Assembly: GCA_000474255.1 (NCBI GenBank)
Contig: BATO01000019.1
Location: forward strand, 1-64,000
Source of the DNA: Aquipseudomonas alcaligenes MRY13-0052
GTDB taxonomy: Bacteria > Pseudomonadota > Gammaproteobacteria > Pseudomonadales > Pseudomonadaceae
Reading direction: 5' to 3'
Length of the DNA stretch: 64,000 nt
Below, one piece after another: positions 37,504 through 46,215 of the stretch. A program made the translations under genes and the position numbers. Position 1 is the stretch's first letter, and every line of letters begins with the position of its first letter. The notes under the pieces are model-generated. The model had not been told where the DNA came from. It did not search any database and saw only the letters and a program-made list of their open reading frames with translations.

Positions 37504-38409
37504 ATGGCGGGAGGACTGGCGGACAAACTGGTGCTGGCGATTTCCTCGCGGGCGCTGTTCGACCTCAATGAAAGCCACCGGGTGTATGAGGCCGAAGGCA
37601 TCGAAGCCTACCGTCAGTACCAGATCGAGCACGAAGACGAAGTGCTCGAGCAGGGCGACGCCTTCCCCCTGGTGCAGAAACTGCTCGGCCTCAACAGCGA
37701 GTTGGGGCAGGCGCGGGTCGAGGTGATCCTGGTGTCGCGCAACAGCGCCGATACCGGACTGCGCGCGTTCAACTCGATCCAGCAGCATGGCCTGGCCATC
37801 TCCCGCGCGGCCTTCTCCGGCGGCCGCAGCCCGGGGCCTTATCTCAAGGCGTTCGGTTGCCACCTGTTCCTTTCCACCCATGTGGACGACGTGCGCGCTG
37901 CACTGCAAAGCGGCTTCGCTTCGGCAACCATCCTGTCCGGTGGGCCGCGCCGGGCCGCCAGCAACGAACTGCGCATCGCCTTCGACGGTGACGCGGTGCT
38001 GTTTTCCGACGACTCCGAGCGCGTCTACCAGCGCGGCGGGCTCGAAGCCTTCCAGGCCTACGAGCGCGAAGCTGCCTTGACGCCACTGGACGGTGGTCCC
38101 TTCAAGCCCTTCCTCTCGGCGCTCAACCGCCTGCAGCAGGAATTCCCCGCCGACGCCTGTCCCATCCGCACGGCCCTGGTCACCGCGCGCTCGGCGCCGG
38201 CCCATGAGCGGGTCATCCGTACCCTGCGCGAGTGGGACATCCGCCTCGACGAATCCTTCTTCCTCGGCGGGCTGGAAAAGTCCTCGATCCTCGATGCCTT
38301 TGGCGCCGACGTGTTCTTCGACGACCAGGCCGGGCATTGCGAGAAAGCCCGCGAAGTGGTCGCTACGGGCCATGTGCCGCACGGTGTAAGCAACGAACCG
38401 CAGATCTGA
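37504..38409 (+). CDS. Cytosolic 5'-nucleotidase (PF06189-type)
   Basis: A 301-residue protein of the 5-nucleotidase family, which in animals dephosphorylates AMP and related nucleotides. The family pattern is visible: KLVLAISSRALFDLNESHRVYE at the N-terminus, ILVSRNSADTGLRAFNSI, RIAFDGDAVLFSDDSERVYQ and FFDDQAGHCEKA. ATG 37504 follows AAGGAGAAGGGC; an in-frame earlier start at 37390 overlaps the previous gene. It is probably co-transcribed with the PanE-like gene. Confidence 0.85.
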   Translation: MAGGLADKLVLAISSRALFDLNESHRVYEAEGIEAYRQYQIEHEDEVLEQGDAFPLVQKLLGLNSELGQARVEVILVSRNSADTGLRAFNSIQQHGLAISRAAFSGGRSPGPYLKAFGCHLFLSTHVDDVRAALQSGFASATILSGGPRRAASNELRIAFDGDAVLFSDDSERVYQRGGLEAFQAYEREAALTPLDGGPFKPFLSALNRLQQEFPADACPIRTALVTARSAPAHERVIRTLREWDIRLDESFFLGGLEKSSILDAFGADVFFDDQAGHCEKAREVVATGHVPHGVSNEPQI

Positions 38410-38452
38410 CTAAGCTGAGACGAGGCCCGCCACCCAGGCAGTAGGAGGCCTC

Positions 38453-38953
38453 ATGATTCGTTCGATTCTCTACGCCACCGACCTTGGCCTCTATGCCCCC
38501 TACGTGCTGCAGCACGCCCTCTCGCTCGCCCGGGTCTATCAGGCCGAGCTCTACGTGGTGCACGCGGTGGAGCCCCTCGGGTTGTTCGCCGAGTCGGTCC
38601 TGCAGACCTACCTGGATGAAGAGCGCCTTGCCGACCTGCGCAGCAAGGGCCTGGGAACCGTCATGGCCAGCATCGAACAGCGTGTGCTGGAAGGGTTCCG
38701 CGACGAGATGGGTGACGCCCAGAGCGAACTGGGGATGATCCGCGCGGTGCGCGTGGTGCAGGGCGACCCGGCCCAGGTGATTCTCGAAGAGGCGCAGAAA
38801 CTCGGGGTGGATTTGCTGGTCGTAGGCAGTCATAGCCATGGCGCTGCGCTCGATACGCCCCTGGGGCGGACGTCGGCGCGGCTGGTGCAGTTATCCGATG
38901 TGCCGGTGTACCTGGTGCCCATGCTGCAGCACCGGGGCAGGGGAGAGCTGTGA
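38453..38953 (+). CDS. Universal stress protein (UspA family)
   Basis: A 166-residue cytoplasmic stress protein. The N-terminus ILYATDLGLYAPYVLQHAL and the ATP-binding signature GSHSHGAALDTPLGRTSARLVQ (Gx2Gx9G-like) show a single Usp domain of the ATP-binding type. Conserved VVQGDPAQVILEEAQ precedes the C-terminal strand. ATG 38453 follows AGTAGGAGGCCTC. It lies upstream of cysB with 121 bases between them and is likely a separate unit. Confidence 0.93.
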   Translation: MIRSILYATDLGLYAPYVLQHALSLARVYQAELYVVHAVEPLGLFAESVLQTYLDEERLADLRSKGLGTVMASIEQRVLEGFRDEMGDAQSELGMIRAVRVVQGDPAQVILEEAQKLGVDLLVVGSHSHGAALDTPLGRTSARLVQLSDVPVYLVPMLQHRGRGEL

Positions 38954-39007
38954 CGGCGATTACGAATGACGTGCAAAACTGAAAAAAACGTCTAGTTTTA
39001 TCCATCA

Positions 39008-39023
39008 AACCATTAATATGGTT
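39008..39023. promoter_or_regulatory. Inverted repeat upstream of cysB
   Basis: AACCAT-TAAT-ATGGTT, about 50 bases before the cysB ATG, in an AT-rich stretch that contrasts with the surroundings. It is a plausible site for the autoregulating LysR protein CysB, but no measured consensus was compared. Confidence 0.35.
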
Positions 39024-39065
39024 ATAAACGTCGCCGACCATCCATTGCGTCGTCATTTGCTTTGA

Positions 39066-40049
<984 letters not shown>

Positions 40050-40066
40050 GTCGACGCCCGCAAACG

Positions 40067-40094
40067 AAAAGCCCGGCATCTGCCGGGCTTTTTC
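40067..40094. terminator. Bidirectional terminator between cysB and the CxxC protein gene
   Basis: AAGCCCGGCA / TGCCGGGCTT stem around a short loop, with A4 before and T5 after, just past the cysB stop. Confidence 0.9.
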
Positions 40095-40368
40095 ATTCTG
40101 CTTCGAGCACTTGGTGCAGGAACTCATGGAACACGGTGTAGACCTGCTCGCTGCCGTCGTCGCGACGCACCACGAAGAAGGGCGCGGTGTCGATGCCGTA
40201 GTGCTGGGCGACCATCCAGCCGCTGCTGGCCGGGTTGCGCTCGTCCGCCACCATCACCCGGTCGATGCGCCCCATGTAGCCGCCACGTTCCAGCAGGCGC
40301 TGCACATCCTTGCACTTGTCGCAGTCCTCGCCATCGGCCAGGACCTTCTTCACCAGGGTGATCTTCAT
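40093..40368 (-). CDS. Small thioredoxin/glutaredoxin-like protein with CDKC motif
   Basis: A 91-residue protein with a CxxC in GEDCDKCKDVQRLLE (residues ~14-21) and the cis-Pro loop IDTAPFFVVRRDDG, so a thioredoxin-type fold is likely. It lies four bases after cysH on the same strand and probably forms an operon with it. APS reductase needs thioredoxin or glutaredoxin for turnover, so a role as electron donor for CysH is plausible but unproven. Confidence 0.8.
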   Translation of the reverse strand: MKITLVKKVLADGEDCDKCKDVQRLLERGGYMGRIDRVMVADERNPASSGWMVAQHYGIDTAPFFVVRRDDGSEQVYTVFHEFLHQVLEAE

Positions 40369-40372
40369 CGGT

Positions 40373-41107
40373 TCAGTTCTTCGCGATCAGGTTGCCGGCG
40401 TGCAGCCCGCACTCCTTCTGCGTGGCTTCTTCCCACCACCAGCGGCCTTCGCGTTCGTGCTGGTTGGGCAGCACGGGGCGGGTGCAGGGCTCGCAGCCGA
40501 TGCTGATGAAACCGCGCTCGTGCAGCGGGTTGTAGGGAATCTCCAGCATGCGGATGTAGGCCCAGACTTCGTCGCTGGGCATCTGCGCCAGGGGGTTGAA
40601 CTTGTACAGCGGGTTGTCGGGCGTGGAGAAGGCGCCATCCAGTTCTACCGCCGCCACCTTGCTGCGGGTGCCGGGGCTCTGGTCGCGGCGCTGGCCGGTG
40701 GCCCATGCGCGCACGGTGGACAGCTTGCGCCGCAGCGGCTCGATCTTGCGGATGCCGCAGCACTCCTCGTGGCCGTCCTTGTAGAAGCTGAACAGGCCCT
40801 TCTCGCGAACGAAGGGCTCCAGCTTGGTGGCGTCGGGGGAAAGCAGCTCGATGGTGATGCCGTAGTGCTCGCGGACCTTCTCGATGAAGCGGTAGGTTTC
40901 CGGGTGCAGGCGACCGGTATCCAGGCTGAACACCTTGACGTTCTTGTTGAGCTTCCAGGCCATGTCCACCAGCACCACGTCCTCGGCACCGCTGAAGGAC
41001 AGCCACAGGTCGTCGCCGAAGTGTTCGAAGGCGAGCTTGAGGATGTCCTGGGGGGATTTGCTGGCGTAGGCCGCGGCGATCTCGGCGACGTCGAAGGGTT
41101 GGCTCAT
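40373..41107 (-). CDS. cysH: Assimilatory adenylylsulfate (APS/PAPS) reductase CysH
   Basis: A 244-residue cytoplasmic enzyme that reduces activated sulfate to sulfite. It has an ATP-pyrophosphatase-like fold with [14 protein letters not shown] near the N-terminus. It carries the two iron-sulfur cysteine pairs of the bacterial APS-type enzyme (ECCGIRK and GCEPCTRP) and the C-terminal catalytic ECGLHAG. The iron-sulfur Cys pairs show it is the APS-preferring form, as in P. aeruginosa. ATG 41107 is the only reasonable start. It is the first gene of an operon with the small CxxC protein and lies near its regulator cysB. Confidence 0.96.
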   Translation of the reverse strand: MSQPFDVAEIAAAYASKSPQDILKLAFEHFGDDLWLSFSGAEDVVLVDMAWKLNKNVKVFSLDTGRLHPETYRFIEKVREHYGITIELLSPDATKLEPFVREKGLFSFYKDGHEECCGIRKIEPLRRKLSTVRAWATGQRRDQSPGTRSKVAAVELDGAFSTPDNPLYKFNPLAQMPSDEVWAYIRMLEIPYNPLHERGFISIGCEPCTRPVLPNQHEREGRWWWEEATQKECGLHAGNLIAKN

Positions 41108-41297
41108 CAGGCGGTTTTCCTAGTTGAAATGGCGCTACGCGCTCTGTGGCGCGGATGGTAGCAAAAGCAACTTATGCGCCTAAATAACCATAAGGCAGGG
41201 GGACTGCCCTGTTTGGGTATAAGTGCCGCGTTGCGTGGCTGCGGGTGAAAAGCTAGAGTGCCGCCTCCCTAACAATTCAATAACCGAGGAATGTCTC

Positions 41298-41915
41298 GTG
41301 GAAATCGCCTGTCTCGACCTGGAAGGTGTGCTGGTTCCGGAAATCTGGATCGCCTTCGCCGAAAAAACTGGAATCGACGCGCTCAAGGCCACGACCCGCG
41401 ATATTCCCGACTATGACGTGCTGATGAAGCAGCGCCTGCGCATCCTCGATGAGCACGAACTCAAGCTGTCCGACATCCAGGAAGTGATCGCCACCCTGAA
41501 GCCGCTGGAAGGCGCGGTGGAGTTCGTCGACTGGCTGCGCGAGCGCTTCCAGGTGGTGATCCTCTCCGACACCTTCTACGAGTTCTCCCAGCCGCTGATG
41601 CGCCAGCTCGGCTTCCCGGCCCTGCTGTGCCACAAGCTGATCACCGACGACACCGACCGCGTCGTGGGCTACCAACTGCGCCAGAAGGACCCGAAGCGCC
41701 AGTCGGTGATCGCCTTCAAGAGCCTCTACTACCGTGTGATCGCTGCTGGCGACTCCTACAACGACACCACCATGCTCGCCGAGGCCCACGCCGGCATCCT
41801 GTTCCATGCCCCGGAAAACGTGATCCGCGAGTTCCCGCAGTTCCCGGCGGTGCACACCTACGAGGACCTCAAGCGTGAGTTCCTCAAGGCGTCCGATCGC
41901 CAGCTGAGCCTCTGA
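41298..41915 (+). CDS. thrH: ThrH phosphoserine/phosphohomoserine phosphatase
   Basis: A 205-residue HAD-superfamily phosphatase. The catalytic motif is CLDLEGVLVPE, with the nucleophile Asp near the N-terminus; motif II is VILSDTFYEF and the Mg site is AGDSYNDTTML. P. aeruginosa ThrH dephosphorylates phosphoserine and can transfer phosphate to homoserine. The start is GTG at 41298 (VEIACLDLEG) after GAGGAATGTCTC, matching the known N-terminus; the frame is open 25 codons upstream. It ends with the terminator at 41926-41954. Confidence 0.95.
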   Translation: MEIACLDLEGVLVPEIWIAFAEKTGIDALKATTRDIPDYDVLMKQRLRILDEHELKLSDIQEVIATLKPLEGAVEFVDWLRERFQVVILSDTFYEFSQPLMRQLGFPALLCHKLITDDTDRVVGYQLRQKDPKRQSVIAFKSLYYRVIAAGDSYNDTTMLAEAHAGILFHAPENVIREFPQFPAVHTYEDLKREFLKASDRQLSL

Positions 41916-41925
41916 GCCCAGCCAT

Positions 41926-41954
41926 GAAAAAGCCCGCGAAAGCGGGCTTTTTCG
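41926..41954 (+). terminator. Rho-independent terminator of thrH
   Basis: AAAGCCCGC-GAAA-GCGGGCTTT stem with a T5 run; A5 on the other side means it may also act on the pabB transcript. Confidence 0.92.
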
Positions 41955-41990
41955 TTTCTGCGTCTGCGTGGCGCTGGGCGAATGGAGCTC

Positions 41991-43337
41991 CTACAAGCCT
42001 TCCAGGGTGCGCAACAGCACCTGCACCTTGGTGATGGATTCGCAGTACTCCTCTTCCCACTGGGAGTCGGCGACGATGCCGCCACCGCCCCAGCAACTGG
42101 CGACGCCGTCCTTCACCAGCAGGGTGCGGATGGCGATGGAGCTGTCCATCTCCCCGCGCACGTCGAGGTAGACCAGCGAGCCGCAGTAGATGGTGCGACG
42201 GGTCGGCTCCAGCTCGTCGATGATCTGCATGGCGCGGATCTTCGGCGCACCGGTGATGGAGCCGCCGGGGAAGCTGCCCACCAGCAGGTCCAGTGCGTCC
42301 TTGCCTTCGGCCAGGGTGCCGCTCACAGCGCTGACCAAGTGGTGCACGTTGGGGTAGCTCTCCAGGGCGAACAGCTCGGGCACCTTCACGCTGCCGGTGG
42401 CGCAGCTGCGACCCAGGTCATTGCGCAGCAGGTCGACGATCATCAGGTTCTCGGCCCGGTCCTTGGGGCTCGCCAGCAGCTCTGCGGCCTGTTCGGCGTC
42501 CTCGTCCGGCGTGCGGCCCCGGGGGCGGGTGCCCTTGATCGGGCGGGTTTCCACCTGGCCCTTGCTCAGCTTGATGAAGCGCTCTGGGGAGAGGCTGAGG
42601 ATGGCGCCGCCACCGGCCAGGGCCTGGTAGGCGGAGAAGGGCGTGGAGCAGGCCTCGCGCAGGGCCAGGTAGGCCGCCCAGGGATCGCCCTGGCAGGGCG
42701 CCTGGAAGCGCTGGGCGAAGTTCACCTGGTAGCAGTCACCGGCAGCGATGTACGACTGGATGCGTTCGATGGCCGTTCTGTAAGCGGTTTGCGACAGATC
42801 GGCCTGAAAGGCGCGGGTAAGACGAAATTCCTCGACGTTGTCGGGATTTTCCGCGCACTCGAACAGGTCTATCAGTCGCAGTCGCTCGCTTTCGGCGAGA
42901 CTCGGGTGGAATACCAACTGGCTGGTGCGGTGCTGGTGGTCGCTGACCAGGGCCCAGGCATAGAGGCCGAGTTGGGCGTCCGGCAGGTGGCGGTCATCCA
43001 GGGCCTGCTCGGGCAGTTGCTCCAGCCGGCGGCCGAAGTCATAGGAAAAATATCCCATCAATCCGCCCGTGAATGGCAGTTCCACGGTATCGGGGGAATC
43101 CGCCGGGCCCAGCTGCTGCAAGGTCCCGCGAAGGCGGCAAATAAAGTCGTTGGCCGATTCGTCGGGTCCCGGCGCCAGTTCTGCCAATGGCCAGGCGCTG
43201 AATAGGTCATAGCGTCCACGACTGGCAATGGGCCGGCCGGCGTCGAGCAGCACCGCTCCGGGTGCATGGCGGACGAGGGCGAAACGCTGTCCCGGGTGTT
43301 CGTGGTAGGGCAGAGGGTGTAGGAGGCAGTTGGGCAT
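41991..43337 (-). CDS. pabB: Aminodeoxychorismate synthase component I PabB
   Basis: A 448-residue enzyme of folate synthesis that converts chorismate and ammonia to 4-amino-4-deoxychorismate. The C-terminal chorismate-binding domain has GDCYQVNFAQRF, the PabB-specific Lys motif PIKGTRPRG, ENLMIVDLLRNDLGR and GSFPGGSITGAPKIRAMQIID. The N-terminal ~150 residues are the divergent domain typical of PabB. ATG 43337 opens with MPNCLLHPLPYHEHPG. It is divergent from the first MalT-type regulator, with 100 bases between starts. Confidence 0.95.
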   Translation of the reverse strand: MPNCLLHPLPYHEHPGQRFALVRHAPGAVLLDAGRPIASRGRYDLFSAWPLAELAPGPDESANDFICRLRGTLQQLGPADSPDTVELPFTGGLMGYFSYDFGRRLEQLPEQALDDRHLPDAQLGLYAWALVSDHQHRTSQLVFHPSLAESERLRLIDLFECAENPDNVEEFRLTRAFQADLSQTAYRTAIERIQSYIAAGDCYQVNFAQRFQAPCQGDPWAAYLALREACSTPFSAYQALAGGGAILSLSPERFIKLSKGQVETRPIKGTRPRGRTPDEDAEQAAELLASPKDRAENLMIVDLLRNDLGRSCATGSVKVPELFALESYPNVHHLVSAVSGTLAEGKDALDLLVGSFPGGSITGAPKIRAMQIIDELEPTRRTIYCGSLVYLDVRGEMDSSIAIRTLLVKDGVASCWGGGGIVADSQWEEEYCESITKVQVLLRTLEGL

Positions 43338-43364
43338 GATGGACGCAAAGAGGGCGCGAGTGAG

Positions 43365-43396
43365 GATTCTAGACCGCCTAAATTGTCGATCCTAGA
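43365..43396. promoter_or_regulatory. Direct repeats between pabB and the first regulator
   Basis: GATTCTAGA (43365-43373) and GATCCTAGA (43388-43396), one mismatch, start-to-start 23 bases (about two helical turns), in the 100-base divergent promoter region. Candidate operator; the binder is unknown. Confidence 0.3.
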
Positions 43397-43437
43397 GCCG
43401 TTTCTTAAGTTTACGCAGGAAATGCATTCTGATAATT

Positions 43438-46215
43438 ATGGATAAATCCCGCGGGGTCATATCCCCGTCCCACAATGATAAAGATACAGGGATACAGGCC
43501 GTGGATGCAGTTCTCGACCCCGCAGCCGGCAGCCTACTGCGCTCAAAACTGATGACGCCCCAAGCGTCTGCCGACTATTTGCCACGACCGCAGGTGCAGG
43601 CGGTCCTGGCTGCACACCCTCACGCGCGCCTTTTGCTGTTCTCGGCGCCCGCAGGCTTTGGCAAGACCACCGCCCTGGCGACCCTCGCAGAACAACGGCG
43701 TGAGGCCGGTTCCGCTGTCGCCTGGTTCTCCCTCGGCAGCGAGGACGACAACCCCTCGCGCTTCTTCCAGCAACTGATCAAGACCCTGGGTGCCGCCGTG
43801 CCCGGCGTCGGTGCCCATGCGGCCGGCTTCCTGCAGAACACCATGCAGGTGCCTGTCGCTGCCGTGCTGGAAAGCCTGCTGGTGGAACTGACCGCACTGG
43901 AAGGGCCGCTGCTGCTGGTGCTGGATGACTTGCACCTGCTCAGCGACACGGAGATCTTCACCGCCCTCGGTCGCCTGGTGAAGATGGCGCCGGCCAATTT
44001 CACCCTCGCCATCGGCAGCCGCTCCCTGCCGCCGATGAACCTCGCCACCCTGCGTGCCAAGGGCTGGTTGCTGGAGATCGGCCTGGACGAGCTGCGCCTG
44101 ACCGAGGACGAGACCCGCGACTACCTGGACCGCAGCGGCCTGGAGCTGGACGAGGCGACCCTCGCCGCGCTGCACAGCCAGACCGAAGGCTGGCTGATCG
44201 GCGTGCACCTCGCCAGCCTCTGGCTGCGCCACCAGCCCCAGGCCTCCGACCAGGTGCTGGCCATGGGCGGCGACCAGGCGGCCGTGGGCGACTACCTGCT
44301 GACCACCGTTTTCGAGCAGTTGCCGGCGGACCTGCAGGACGCCCTGCTGGCCCTCGGCATCGCCAGCCAGTTGAGCGGCGACCTGGCCAACGCCCTGACC
44401 GGGCGCAACGACGGCCAGGCCCTGCTGGAGCAGCTGGAAACCATGCAGCTGTTCCTCCTGCCCCTGGACCGCGAGCGCCAGTGGTACCGCTTCCATCACC
44501 TGTTTGCCGACTTCCTCCGGGCCCGCTTGGTGGCCCAGGAGCCGGAACGCTTCAAGCAACTGCACTTCAATGCCAGCCTGTGGTTCACCAACCACCACAT
44601 GCAGAACCTCGCCATCGAGCACGCCTGCCTGGCCGAAGACCCGGAAATGCTCGCCGCGCTGGTGGACGGTTGCGGCCTGGAGCTGATCAACCGTGGCCAG
44701 CTGAACCAGATCTACCGCTGGCGCCAGTTCGTGCCCGACGACATCGCCGAGCGCTACCCGACGCTGATCCTCGCCGATGTGTGGAACCGCGCCACCGAGC
44801 TGGCTTTGCCCGAAGCCAACCAGATGCTCGACGAGCTGCTGGCGCGCTGGGGCGGTACCGGCGCCCAGGCGCCGCTCAGCGAGAAGTACCTGGCCGCGCT
44901 GGCGGTGAAGGCCGCCATCGCGCTGCAGAAGGACGACCTCGACCTCTGCGTGAGCCTGGCGCGCAAGGTGGAGGGCCTGCTCGGCCAGCACGAGGCCTTC
45001 CTCGAAGTGGCCATGCTGGTGATCGGTGCCCTGGCCCTGGTGATCCTCGCCCAGCCCGAACAGGCGCGACGTCTGCTGGCCCTGGCGCAGCAGCGCAACC
45101 ACTTCCTCGAGGGTCGCTACCTCGACATGCAGCTGGGCAACGTGGAGGTGCTTCTCTCGCTGGAGCAGGGCCAGGTCAAGCAGGCCCAGTTGCTGCACGA
45201 GCAGATGCGCGCCCAACTGATGCCGTTGTTCGGCGAGAAGTCCCGGGCCCTGGCCCTGCCGGTGATCATCGAATCGCTGATCGCCTACCAGCAGGGACGC
45301 CTGGATGGCCTGGAAGAGCGCCTGCGCTGGGCGCTCAACCATGTCGACGTGATCAAGCCCATCGATATCTATGCCCAGGGCATGCTCTTCCTCGCGCGCA
45401 TCCAACGCATGCAGGACAAGCCCAAGGAAGCCCTGGCCAGCCTGGTGCTGATGCAGAACCTGGCGGCGCGCAACCACTCCTGGCGCTTCTACGTGCAGGC
45501 GGTGGCCGACGAGGTGACCCTGATCCTCCAGGAGCCGGCGACCGACCGCATCAAGAGGGCCGAGCTGCGCCTGAAGGCGGTGGACTGGACCAAGCTCGCC
45601 GCCGACTACGCCAAGCGCGGCTTCAACCCGGTGCTCTGGACCCAGGGACTGATCCGCGTACGCCTGCAGCAGGCGCGTGGGCATTACAGCGAGGCGTTGC
45701 ACGAGATCAACCAGTTGCGTGCCCAGCTGCAACCCGGCTGGCATGGCCTGCAGCGCCTGCGCCTGGACCTGCTGGCCGCCCTCAGCTACCAGCGTCTGGG
45801 CTACCAGGAACGGGCCCAGAGCCTGCTGGTGCAGTGCCTGCTCAGTGCCGAGCGCGAGGATGTGCGCAGCCTCTTCGTGGAGGAGGGCGATGCCATCCGC
45901 CTGCTGCTGCAGCAACTGGAAGCCGCCGAGCGCCAGCCCGCGCTGCAGGGGTTCATTCGCAGCCTGCTGGCCATCTGGCCGGGACAGGACGTACGCAAGT
46001 CACAGGATGTGCTGGAAGAAGGGCTCACCGACCGCGAACGCGAGGTGGTCCTGCTGGCGGCCAAGGGACTTTCCAACGAGGAAATCGGCCAGCAGCTCTC
46101 GCTGGCCCTGGGGACCGTGAAATGGCACCTGCACAACATCTACGAGAAGCTCAAGGTGCGCAATCGCACCCAGGCAATACGCCGGGCGCGGGAACTGGGG
46201 CTGCTGGAAGCATGA
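43438..46215 (+). CDS. MalT-type (STAND) LuxR-family transcriptional regulator, first of pair
   Basis: A 925-residue regulator of the MalT class. A short N-terminus precedes the NTPase domain with Walker A APAGFGKT (residues 70-77) and Walker B LVLDD (160-164). The middle ~500 residues are helical tetratricopeptide-like repeats, where MalT-type proteins bind inducer. The C-terminus is a LuxR HTH (LTDREREVVLLAAKGLSNEEIGQQL... to LGLLEA). The start ATG at 43438 has only a distant GCAGGAAATG. Its stop overlaps the next regulator's ATG (46212-46215), so the two are translationally coupled. In P. aeruginosa two large LuxR-type genes also follow pabB, from memory. Target and inducer are unknown; the downstream Fil-like genes are the obvious candidate. 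Confidence 0.93.
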   Translation: MDKSRGVISPSHNDKDTGIQAVDAVLDPAAGSLLRSKLMTPQASADYLPRPQVQAVLAAHPHARLLLFSAPAGFGKTTALATLAEQRREAGSAVAWFSLGSEDDNPSRFFQQLIKTLGAAVPGVGAHAAGFLQNTMQVPVAAVLESLLVELTALEGPLLLVLDDLHLLSDTEIFTALGRLVKMAPANFTLAIGSRSLPPMNLATLRAKGWLLEIGLDELRLTEDETRDYLDRSGLELDEATLAALHSQTEGWLIGVHLASLWLRHQPQASDQVLAMGGDQAAVGDYLLTTVFEQLPADLQDALLALGIASQLSGDLANALTGRNDGQALLEQLETMQLFLLPLDRERQWYRFHHLFADFLRARLVAQEPERFKQLHFNASLWFTNHHMQNLAIEHACLAEDPEMLAALVDGCGLELINRGQLNQIYRWRQFVPDDIAERYPTLILADVWNRATELALPEANQMLDELLARWGGTGAQAPLSEKYLAALAVKAAIALQKDDLDLCVSLARKVEGLLGQHEAFLEVAMLVIGALALVILAQPEQARRLLALAQQRNHFLEGRYLDMQLGNVEVLLSLEQGQVKQAQLLHEQMRAQLMPLFGEKSRALALPVIIESLIAYQQGRLDGLEERLRWALNHVDVIKPIDIYAQGMLFLARIQRMQDKPKEALASLVLMQNLAARNHSWRFYVQAVADEVTLILQEPATDRIKRAELRLKAVDWTKLAADYAKRGFNPVLWTQGLIRVRLQQARGHYSEALHEINQLRAQLQPGWHGLQRLRLDLLAALSYQRLGYQERAQSLLVQCLLSAEREDVRSLFVEEGDAIRLLLQQLEAAERQPALQGFIRSLLAIWPGQDVRKSQDVLEEGLTDREREVVLLAAKGLSNEEIGQQLSLALGTVKWHLHNIYEKLKVRNRTQAIRRARELGLLEA

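Noticed and set aside
43543-45915. 790-codon minus-strand frame opposite the first MalT-type regulator
   Set aside because: Compositional artefact: no domain and no ribosome site, while the sense frame has Walker and HTH motifs.
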